This document shows, one piece after another, positions 1-5,771 of a stretch of 8,276 bases of DNA. Both the position numbers and the translations under genes were made by a program. The stretch spans positions 1-8,276 of the forward strand of contig CAMAHZ010000045.1 of NCBI GenBank assembly GCA_945834965.1, given 5' to 3'. The first letter of the stretch is position 1. Each line of letters opens with the position of its first letter. The DNA comes from an uncultured Clostridia bacterium. GTDB taxonomy: Bacteria > Bacillota > Clostridia > Christensenellales > Borkfalkiaceae. The notes beneath the pieces are model-generated. The model was not told the origin of the DNA, ran no database searches, and saw only the letters and a list, made by a program, of their open reading frames with translations.

Positions 1-2
1 CA

Positions 3-917
3 ATAGTCGGAATACAGTTTGTCAAGTACGAAAAACTCGCCAAATTAAAGTACCCTGCGGTAATTGTTTCGGTAATTTTGCTTGCGCTTGTATTCGTTCC
101 CGGCGTTGGCGTAACAAATTACGGTGCAACGCGTTGGCTTGGGTTTGGGGCTTTTACTATTCAACCTTCCGAGATTGCAAAATACTCATTCGTCATTTTT
201 GCCGCCTCGCACTTTTCAAAAAATTATCAGGCGTCCCGTACGTTTAAAGGGACTTTGCCCGTACTTATCGTCGGGGTAATTTTTTGCCTGTTGATTATTA
301 TAGAGCCGAACATGTCCATAACCATGTGCGTAGGGCTGTTGATGTTGGCAATGGTGTTTTTAAGCGGTACAAACCTTAAGACTTTCGCTCTCGTCTTGGT
401 ACCCGTAATAATCGCTGTACCCGTTCTCATTATTGCAGAGCCGTACAGGCTTCAACGCCTGAGTGCGTTTCTCGACCCTTGGGCGTCGCCTAAGGACGAA
501 GGGTATCAGCTAATTCAGTCACTGTACGCACTCGGCAACGGCGGAATGTTTGGCGTTGGACTGTTTAACTCAACTCAAAAATACAGGTTTCTACCCTTTG
601 CAGAGAGTGATTTTATCCTGTCCGTAATGGGTGAAGAGCTTGGGTTTGTTGGATTGACCGTGTTTTTTTTAGCTTGCGGATTTATAATTTTCAGGGGGAT
701 AAGGATAGCGTCACGCTGTAAAGACAGGTTTGGATATCTTCTTTCGGTTGGTATAACTTTAGTGTACGGCATACAGGTGGTGATAAACGCTTTGGTCGTA
801 AGCGGCGTCATTCCGCCGACGGGATTGCCGTTGCCGCTTATAAGCAGCGGAAACACTTCCTTGATAATTACAATGGCGTCGATGGGGGTGCTGTATTCGG
901 TATCTCGCTTAAATTAA
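3..917 (+). CDS. ftsW: FtsW/SpoVE-type SEDS peptidoglycan glycosyltransferase, 5' end cut by window edge
   Basis: This is a SEDS-family polytopic membrane protein that polymerises lipid II into glycan strands at the septum, working with a class B PBP. The frame is open from base 3, so about 304 residues are present and roughly 80 N-terminal residues are missing compared with the usual 370-400. The TTG at 78 is internal, not a start. Visible family signatures are RWLGFG followed by IQPSEIAK (about 135-182), LDPWASP then GYQLIQSL (about 471-525), DFILSVMGEELGFVG (609-653), and PPTGLPLPLISSG (about 813-851). The Asp codon at 609-611 aligns with the catalytic Asp of the family (E. coli D297). Several long hydrophobic segments span the gene. 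The loop before the Asp reads LPFAESD where LPE-x-x-TD is common, and the final motif reads SSGNTS where SYGGSS is common. The neighbouring murA and divIB/ftsQ favour FtsW over RodA; a sporulation SpoVE paralogue cannot be excluded. Confidence 0.92.
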   Translation: MVGIQFVKYEKLAKLKYPAVIVSVILLALVFVPGVGVTNYGATRWLGFGAFTIQPSEIAKYSFVIFAASHFSKNYQASRTFKGTLPVLIVGVIFCLLIIIEPNMSITMCVGLLMLAMVFLSGTNLKTFALVLVPVIIAVPVLIIAEPYRLQRLSAFLDPWASPKDEGYQLIQSLYALGNGGMFGVGLFNSTQKYRFLPFAESDFILSVMGEELGFVGLTVFFLACGFIIFRGIRIASRCKDRFGYLLSVGITLVYGIQVVINALVVSGVIPPTGLPLPLISSGNTSLIITMASMGVLYSVSRLN

Positions 918-943
918 CACGGCGACAAAAAACTACATATTAT
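914..943 (+). promoter_or_regulatory. candidate sigma-A promoter for murA-ftsQ
   Basis: TTAACA (914-919) and TATTAT (938-943) each match the consensus at five of six positions and are 18 bases apart. The -35 box overlaps the ftsW stop codon. Initiation would be near 950, just before the stem-loop at 951-995. This is read from sequence only; A/T-rich spacers give chance matches. Confidence 0.45.
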
Positions 944-950
944 GAATTAG

Positions 951-995
951 GGCAATCGCAGAATCGGGTAGTAAAACGCCCGAAATGCGGTTGCC
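951..995 (+). promoter_or_regulatory. long stem-loop in the ftsW-murA spacer (5'-leader hairpin or weak terminator)
   Basis: GGCAATCGCA (951-960) pairs with TGCGGTTGCC (986-995) over ten positions with one G-U wobble. After a small internal loop, TCGGG (964-968) pairs with CCCGA (979-983) around a ten-base apical loop. What follows, TGATTTATTATTT, is T-rich but not a clean T-run, so it would be a weak terminator at best. If the upstream candidate promoter is real, the hairpin would sit at the extreme 5' end of the murA mRNA, where it could stabilise the message or attenuate transcription. I do not recognise a known riboswitch in it. Confidence 0.6.
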
Positions 996-1024
996 TGATT
1001 TATTATTTACAAACAGGAGTTATT

Positions 1025-2281
1025 ATGGAAAAGTACGTTATAAACGGCGGCTCTCATTTAAACGGCTGTGTAAAAATTCAAACGGCTAAAAATTCTGTAC
1101 TTCCCATACTGGCGGCAACCGTTTTAACGGACGGAAAAGTAACTGTTTGCGACGTGCCGAAAATTACCGACGTGCGCAATATGGTTAAAATTTTGGGGTG
1201 CTTAGGGTGTCGGGCTGTGTACGAAAAGAACGACTTAATAATTGACGCGTCTACGGCAGACTGTTGCGAAATTCCCAGCGTTTTAGCGAGAGAGTTGCGT
1301 TCTTCCGTATTTCTGCTCGGCTCGGTCGTGTCAAGGTTTCACAGGGCTAAAATTGCCTACCCGGGCGGTTGCGATATAGGTCTGCGCCCCATAGATATTC
1401 ATCTTGCAGGCTTAAAGCGGTTAGGGGTTAAAATCACCGAAGCCAGCGGTTATATTTCCTGTGAGTGCGACAAGCTTATCGGCAACGAAATTATGCTTGA
1501 CTGCCCGAGCGTGGGGGCAACCGAAAATATAATGCTTGCGGCTGTTAAGGCGGACGGCGTAACCGTAATAAAGAACGCCGCAAGGGAGCCTGAAATAGAA
1601 GACTTGCAGAAGTTTTTAAACTTTATAGGCGCTAACGTTTCGGGGGCGGGTAGCGGAACGGTCGTAATCAAGGGCGTAAACGAGTTAAAGGGCGGAAGAT
1701 TTCGCCCCGTTTGCGACAGGATTGAAGCAGGCACTTTTCTCATTGCCGCCGCAATGTGCGGCGGTGAAATAGAGCTTGACGGGGTCAATGCGGAATTGTT
1801 GAGCTCGCTTTTACATAAACTTCGCGAAAACGGTTGCAAAATAAGGGTGAAAGATGATAAAATATATCTAAAGAGCGAAAAGCGGCTATATTCGGTAAAG
1901 AATATAGAGACGCAACCCTATCCCGGTTTTCCCACCGATTTGCAGGCTCAGATGACTACGCTGTGCAGCGTGTGTAAGGGGCATACGATTATAACCGAAA
2001 ATCTGTTCGAAACTCGGTTTAAATACGTTCCCGAGCTTAAGAAGATGGGCGCCGATATTACGGTTATCGGGCGTAACGCATTCGTGCGCGGCGTTGAAAA
2101 CTTGAAAGGGGCGGAGCTTGTCGCCCACGATTTGCGCGGCGGTGCGGCTTTGGTTTTGGCGTCGCTTGCGGCGGAAGGGAAGAGCGAAGTTCTGGATATT
2201 TCCTACATAGATAGGGGATATTCGGATTTTGAATATAAACTCAGGGCAATAGGGGGCGATATAGTCCGCATTGCCGTATAA
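1025..2281 (+). CDS. murA: UDP-N-acetylglucosamine 1-carboxyvinyltransferase MurA
   Basis: This cytoplasmic enzyme transfers enolpyruvate from PEP to UDP-GlcNAc, the first committed step of peptidoglycan precursor synthesis. It has 418 residues, the normal family length. Key residues are visible: K22-N23 in TAKNS; the catalytic loop PGGCDIGLRPID with the PEP-binding Cys at 116 and Arg at 121; PYPGFPTDLQAQ with the general acid/base Asp at 305; and DLRGGAALVLAS with Arg 371, equivalent to E. coli R397. A Cys rather than Asp at 116 is the form that fosfomycin alkylates. The ATG is well supported by AGGAG at 1015-1019, five bases upstream. It is followed after six bases by the divIB/ftsQ-like gene, so the two are probably co-transcribed and possibly translationally coupled. 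Many Firmicutes carry two MurA paralogues; which one this is cannot be decided here. Confidence 0.97.
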   Translation: MEKYVINGGSHLNGCVKIQTAKNSVLPILAATVLTDGKVTVCDVPKITDVRNMVKILGCLGCRAVYEKNDLIIDASTADCCEIPSVLARELRSSVFLLGSVVSRFHRAKIAYPGGCDIGLRPIDIHLAGLKRLGVKITEASGYISCECDKLIGNEIMLDCPSVGATENIMLAAVKADGVTVIKNAAREPEIEDLQKFLNFIGANVSGAGSGTVVIKGVNELKGGRFRPVCDRIEAGTFLIAAAMCGGEIELDGVNAELLSSLLHKLRENGCKIRVKDDKIYLKSEKRLYSVKNIETQPYPGFPTDLQAQMTTLCSVCKGHTIITENLFETRFKYVPELKKMGADITVIGRNAFVRGVENLKGAELVAHDLRGGAALVLASLAAEGKSEVLDISYIDRGYSDFEYKLRAIGGDIVRIAV

Positions 2282-2287
2282 AAGCAG

Positions 2288-3049
2288 ATGAAATTCTTAA
2301 GAAAAGTTTTGGCGCTTTGTCTTGCCATAGTGTTTTTAATAGCGTTGGTTATCGGTGCAGGCATAATTTTGTCTGTACAAAACGTCAACGTCCGTTTCGT
2401 CTATTACGGCGAAAACGCACATGCGGCAGACTATGCTCAAACCCGTTCAAATCTCGATAAGCTTAAGGGGACGGGGTTACTATTTATAACCGACTCGGAT
2501 ATTGAAAGCAAGGTTGGCAACAGCGACGTTTTAGCCGTTGAAAGCTATAAAAAAGTCTTTCCCTGTTCGATTGATATCGTCATAAGAGAAAGGGCGGAAA
2601 CGTTTGCTGTAAAGGCTGAAAACGGACTTTCGTATAACGTATACGACGAGTGCGGAGTGCTTATGAAATCCAACGTTTCAACCGTCAACGGTTCTGACGG
2701 CTGTCCCAACGTTTTAGTCAGCGGTTTTACCGCGGACGATATGTGCGAAGTTGCTCAAACGTGCGGATATTTCAAGGAGGTATTCTCTTCATTCCGCAGG
2801 TTGGTTGAAAAGGTTACGACGGTTAGCGTTTCCGAAAGTCAGGCGATTGAGTTTGTGTTCCGTTCGGGCTTTGTGATAAGGGTTCACGGCTATAAAGGTG
2901 CAAAGGACAACAGGTTGAAGATAGAAAAGGCTTTTGAAAAATATTCAACGTTAACCGATTCTCAAAAGCTTGACGGCGTAATCGACGTATTAGTCGCCAA
3001 AGACGGGGGCGAACCTTTAGTCGTTTACCCCGGTTACGCGGGATTTTAA
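2288..3049 (+). CDS. ftsQ: DivIB/FtsQ-family cell division protein (POTRA domain)
   Basis: This is a probable bitopic divisome protein that scaffolds septal wall synthesis (DivIB in Gram-positives, FtsQ in Gram-negatives). It has 253 residues. A short basic N-terminus (MKFLRK) precedes one membrane helix at about 7-29, with the rest predicted outside the membrane. Residues about 31-105 fit a POTRA-type fold: NVNVRFVYYGE, then GLLFITDSDIESKV, then the most conserved stretch VESYKKVFPCSIDIVIRER, matching the family pattern of a V-x-x-x-fP-x-x-l-x-I-x-v-x-ER core. The remaining about 140 residues fit the beta domain, with no recognisable strong motif. The start lies six bases after murA's stop with only the purine-rich AAGCAG before it, so translation probably depends on coupling to murA. 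A strong terminator follows. The family call rests on context, topology and the POTRA pattern; overall sequence conservation in this family is low. Confidence 0.86.
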   Translation: MKFLRKVLALCLAIVFLIALVIGAGIILSVQNVNVRFVYYGENAHAADYAQTRSNLDKLKGTGLLFITDSDIESKVGNSDVLAVESYKKVFPCSIDIVIRERAETFAVKAENGLSYNVYDECGVLMKSNVSTVNGSDGCPNVLVSGFTADDMCEVAQTCGYFKEVFSSFRRLVEKVTTVSVSESQAIEFVFRSGFVIRVHGYKGAKDNRLKIEKAFEKYSTLTDSQKLDGVIDVLVAKDGGEPLVVYPGYAGF

Positions 3050-3066
3050 GTTTAATTAAGGCATAT

Positions 3067-3100
3067 ATGCCGCCCTTTTTAAAAAGGACGGCATTTTTTT
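3067..3100 (+). terminator. Rho-independent terminator of murA-ftsQ
   Basis: ATGCCGCCCTTTTT (3067-3080) and AAAAAGGACGGCAT (3081-3094) are complementary at 13 of 14 positions; the innermost A/T pairs form the loop. Seven T residues (3094-3100) follow at once. It sits 18 bases after the ftsQ stop and ends the upstream unit. Confidence 0.93.
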
Positions 3101-3111
3101 ACGTCATTAGG

Positions 3112-3140
3112 TTGACAATATCTTTACACTATTATATAAT
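3112..3140 (+). promoter_or_regulatory. perfect-consensus sigma-A promoter for ftsA-ftsZ
   Basis: TTGACA (3112-3117), exactly 17 bases, then TATAAT (3135-3140) is a full match to the housekeeping promoter at optimal spacing. Initiation is expected near 3147, giving a leader of about 44 bases before the GTG of ftsA. It directly follows a terminator, so ftsA-ftsZ should be transcribed independently of murA-ftsQ. Confidence 0.92.
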
Positions 3141-3149
3141 TATTTAAGA

Positions 3150-3180
3150 GTATAACGCCGTAATTTGAATAGCGGTATAC
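3150..3180 (+). repeat. imperfect inverted repeat in the ftsA leader
   Basis: GTATAACGC (3150-3158) and GCGGTATAC (3172-3180) are complementary at eight of nine positions around a 13-base centre. It begins a few bases after the expected transcription start and ends directly before GGGG (3181-3184), the only ribosome-binding-like sequence for ftsA. It could be an mRNA hairpin near the ribosome site or a DNA-binding site; it could also be chance. Confidence 0.4.
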
Positions 3181-3190
3181 GGGGTACTTA

Positions 3191-4303
3191 GTGAAAAACT
3201 CAAGCGTAGCGGTGTTGGATATACGTTCGGACGAAATTTGCGCGGTAATTGCGGAAAAAGGCGTAAACAATACCTTCATTATCAAAAATAAATACAGCCA
3301 ACGTTACGAAGGTTATGCCGAAGGCGAGATGCTCGATTTAGACGATTTTATTTCGGCGTTAAAGTCTGCTGCGGAAAATTTATATCTTTCGGCAGGCGGC
3401 AAAATCAAGTGCGTTTACGTCGGCGTTCCCGCAGAGTTTGTAAATCTTATTCAAACCGACAAGGTTATAACTTACCGTACGTCGCAAAAAATAGGGTATA
3501 AACATATTGCGGAGATTAAAAAATTCTCAACGCCCCAACCGGAAAAAGGCTATTCCATTTGCGCTTGCGACCCGTTATTTTATTACCTTTCGGACAAGCG
3601 TAAGGTGCTTAATCCCATCGGCGCAGTAAGCGACAGCTTACGTTCAAGGTGCTGTTTTTACGCTTGCAAAACGTCGTTTATCAAGGCGGTAAAGCGCGCG
3701 CTTAAGTCGCTTGAAACGATTAACGAGTTTTACTGGATTCCACAAAACAGAGCAGAAGCGTTTTACCTTATTCCTGAAGAGAAAAGGGGCGGCTATTCAG
3801 TCCTTTTGGACTTTGGTTATATTTCGTCATCGTTCAACGTCATCTACGGCAACGGCATAGTCTTTTCCGAATCCTTCTCGATAGGCGTAGGTCATATGGC
3901 GGCTCTTTTGATGGAAGCGTTGGAAGTGCCTTACGAAGTTGCAGCAGAACTTCTTAAAAAGGTAAACTTAAATTCAAAGGGAAGGCGTTCAACCGTCGAA
4001 GAGACTATCTTTGAAGGGACGAGATACGCATATCCGTCAGCCCAGCTTAAATCGATTATTTTAGATGGGTTAGACGCAGTATGCGAAACGATTGAAGCTT
4101 GTAGGCAATCATTTATGGGTAAGGATTTAAGCGGCGTGCCCATAATGGTCACGGGCGAAGGGATAGGCGTTATCAGGGGTATGACGGAACATATTTCGTC
4201 TCGTCTTGTTACTTCTGTAGAAGTCGTTTCGCCTTCTTTACCCTACTACGATAAGCCCGTTTATTCGTCGCTTTTCTCTCTTTTGTCAGCCGCATTGAAC
4301 TAA
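3191..4303 (+). CDS. ftsA: divergent FtsA-like cell division protein, no visible membrane-targeting tail
   Basis: This is an actin-fold partner that normally tethers FtsZ to the membrane. It has 370 residues against about 400-440 usually. The family layout is recognisable: VAVLDIRSDEICAVI (6-20) as phosphate-1 strand; a 1C-type subdomain at about 75-180 including VLNPIGAVSDSLR (139-151); YSVLLDFGYISSSFNVI (202-218) as phosphate-2; FSIGVGHMAALLMEAL (229-244); and PIMVTGEGIGVIRG (317-330) as the adenosine motif. Nucleotide-contact residues depart from the norm: DIGT is DIRS, the DxGGGTT segment is DFGYISSS, and TGGG is TGEG. The protein stops after PYYDKPVYSSLFSLLSAALN, where the last actin helix ends, so the usual linker and amphipathic helix are missing. 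The GTG start is preceded only by GGGG at 3181-3184, an in-frame TAG lies at 3170-3172, and the first internal ATG is residue 47. ftsZ follows after 36 bases. The order promoter-ftsA-ftsZ supports FtsA over PilM-like relatives. Confidence 0.82.
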   Translation: MKNSSVAVLDIRSDEICAVIAEKGVNNTFIIKNKYSQRYEGYAEGEMLDLDDFISALKSAAENLYLSAGGKIKCVYVGVPAEFVNLIQTDKVITYRTSQKIGYKHIAEIKKFSTPQPEKGYSICACDPLFYYLSDKRKVLNPIGAVSDSLRSRCCFYACKTSFIKAVKRALKSLETINEFYWIPQNRAEAFYLIPEEKRGGYSVLLDFGYISSSFNVIYGNGIVFSESFSIGVGHMAALLMEALEVPYEVAAELLKKVNLNSKGRRSTVEETIFEGTRYAYPSAQLKSIILDGLDAVCETIEACRQSFMGKDLSGVPIMVTGEGIGVIRGMTEHISSRLVTSVEVVSPSLPYYDKPVYSSLFSLLSAALN

Positions 4304-4339
4304 GCGGCACACTCTTTATACTTTTCGGAGGAAAATTAA

Positions 4340-5644
4340 ATGTTTAACGACCAGGTAATCAGCACGGATATTTCCGGCAAGGCACGCATTAAGGTAATCG
4401 GCGTAGGCGGTGCAGGCAACAACGCGGTAAATCGTATGATTGAAGCGGGAATCAACTGCGCGGAATACGTCGTAGTCAACACCGACTCGCAAATTCTTGC
4501 CCTTTCAAAATGCGAAAATAAAATTCAAATCGGCAGACAGCTTACTAAAGGTCTTGGCGCCGGTGCCGAGCCTGAAGTCGGCAGACAGGCTGCTGAAGAG
4601 AGCAAAGATTTATTAAACGACGTAATTAAAGGTACCGACTTATTGTTCATAACCGCAGGTATGGGCGGCGGTACGGGTACGGGTGCTGCCCCCGTAATTG
4701 CTAAGATTGCAAGGGATATGAAGATTTTAACGGTTGCCGTCGTTACCGAACCTTTTGCATTTGAAGGCAAGAAGAGAATGGAAAACACCGTTAAGGGGTT
4801 AGATAGTCTTAAAAAATACGTCGACACCTTAATCGTCATTCCCAACGATAAAATAAGGACGGTAGTCGACAAGAATACGCCCATGAAAGAAGCGTTAAGG
4901 GTTGCCGACGAAATCTTAAAGCAGGGCATTAAAGGGCTTGCAGAGCTTATAGTAAACCCTGCGCTTATCAACCTTGACTTTGCAGACGTTAAAACCATTT
5001 TGAAGGATAAGGGTATTGCCCATCTCGGTATAGGCGTTGCAAAGGGTGACAACAGAATTATTGAAGCCGTTCGTCTTGCAGTAAATTCGCCCCTTCTCGA
5101 TACCACTATCGAAGGTTCTAAGGGCGTAATTTTAAACGTCGTCGGCGGCGAAGATTTAACCTTTGCAGAAGTATCCGACGCGGCAGAGCTTGTTAAGAGC
5201 GTCGTCGACGCATCGGCTAACATTATTTTCGGCGCGAGAATTGACCCCAACGTAAAGGACGAAGTAGAAATTACGGTTATTGCAACCGGTTTCCCCGGTT
5301 ATGCAAACACCAAGCCTGAAGAGCAGAACCGTTCAATAAGCGGTCAATCGCTCTATTCTTCTCAGTCGGGTCAGCAGAGAATGTCCGTAAACGAACCTTA
5401 CTATCAGCAGAGACCTGCATATTCTCAGCAGCAGCCCGTTCAGCCGCAGTATACTCAGCAACCTACTCAGCAGTACGGTCAAACGCAGTATACTCAACAG
5501 CCTGCTCAGCCTATAAACAGGGCGGCTGCGCCCGTTGACGACGACGGCTTTGACGACGACACTATCGAGCGTCCTGCAGATAAGTCGGTGCCTAAGTTTG
5601 CAAGGCTTTTGCACAGGCTTGGAAGAAAGAACAACGATGAATAA
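4340..5644 (+). CDS. ftsZ: cell division GTPase FtsZ
   Basis: This is the tubulin-like GTPase that forms the cytokinetic ring. It has 434 residues. The globular domain (about 14-318) shows IGVGGAGNNAVNRM (20-33), the tubulin signature GGGTGTG (109-115), and the T7 loop NLDFADVKTIL (211-221), whose acidic residues complete the GTPase site of the next subunit. A glutamine-rich linker (about 325-395) follows with a short repeated motif, then an acidic patch DDDGFDDD (400-407) and a tail ending VPKFARLLHRLGRKNNDE. The VPKF part probably corresponds to the conserved C-terminal peptide that binds FtsA, SepF and others, but it is followed by an unusually basic, amphipathic-looking segment. The start has a strong site, GGAGG at 4327-4331, eight bases before the ATG, in contrast to the weak site of ftsA. 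This would allow a high FtsZ to FtsA ratio from one mRNA. A terminator follows. Confidence 0.99.
   Translation: MFNDQVISTDISGKARIKVIGVGGAGNNAVNRMIEAGINCAEYVVVNTDSQILALSKCENKIQIGRQLTKGLGAGAEPEVGRQAAEESKDLLNDVIKGTDLLFITAGMGGGTGTGAAPVIAKIARDMKILTVAVVTEPFAFEGKKRMENTVKGLDSLKKYVDTLIVIPNDKIRTVVDKNTPMKEALRVADEILKQGIKGLAELIVNPALINLDFADVKTILKDKGIAHLGIGVAKGDNRIIEAVRLAVNSPLLDTTIEGSKGVILNVVGGEDLTFAEVSDAAELVKSVVDASANIIFGARIDPNVKDEVEITVIATGFPGYANTKPEEQNRSISGQSLYSSQSGQQRMSVNEPYYQQRPAYSQQQPVQPQYTQQPTQQYGQTQYTQQPAQPINRAAAPVDDDGFDDDTIERPADKSVPKFARLLHRLGRKNNDE
5447..5509 (+). repeat. short duplicated QYTQQP motif in the FtsZ linker
   Basis: QYTQQPTQ (residues 370-377) and QYTQQPAQ (383-390) are near-identical in protein and very similar in DNA, set in a stretch rich in Gln, Pro and Tyr. 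This looks like local duplication or slippage in the disordered linker, which varies freely between species. Confidence 0.75.
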
Positions 5645-5675
5645 TTTACAAATATAAATTAAAACGCATTAAGCT

Positions 5676-5705
5676 TAAGGCGGCCGAAATCGGTCGCCTT
5701 ATTTT
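5676..5705 (+). terminator. Rho-independent terminator of ftsA-ftsZ
   Basis: TAAGGCGGCCG (5676-5686) pairs with CGGTCGCCTTA (5691-5701) with one G-U wobble and a four-base loop. TTTT follows (5702-5705), and a second T-run begins at 5710. It lies 31 bases after the ftsZ stop. Confidence 0.85.
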
Positions 5706-5713
5706 GTGATTTT

Positions 5714-5743
5714 TTGTCAAATAATTTAAGTTTATCGTGCTAT
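5714..5743 (+). promoter_or_regulatory. weak candidate promoter for murC
   Basis: TTGTCA (5714-5719) is a five-of-six match to the -35 box, but TGCTAT (5738-5743), 18 bases on, matches the -10 box at only three of six. A promoter is expected here because a terminator lies just upstream, but this particular choice is uncertain in such A/T-rich DNA. Confidence 0.25.
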
Positions 5744-5771
5744 TTTCGCAATAAGAATAATAAAATTTAAT

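Noticed and set aside
78..80. TTG at 78 as the start of ftsW
   Set aside because: The frame stays open to base 3 and encodes membrane-protein sequence upstream, so this is an internal codon of a gene cut by the window edge.
951..1000. T-box or known riboswitch upstream of murA
   Set aside because: No T-box specifier or antiterminator consensus or other conserved aptamer core was seen; only a simple two-part hairpin is supported.
4290..4340. A frameshift hiding a normal FtsA tail after the stop
   Set aside because: Only 36 bases separate ftsA from ftsZ. One frame stops at once and the other gives a short hydrophobic stretch without the basic amphipathic pattern of a membrane-targeting helix.
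4525..5250. Long minus-strand open frame of 241 codons opposite ftsZ
   Set aside because: It is antisense to the conserved FtsZ core. Its Ser/Pro/Ile-rich product reflects complement codons and matches nothing known to me.
5401..5520. CRISPR-like or tandem repeat array in the 3' part of ftsZ
   Set aside because: The repetition is only a Gln-rich coding motif in the disordered FtsZ linker, in frame, with no repeat-spacer structure.
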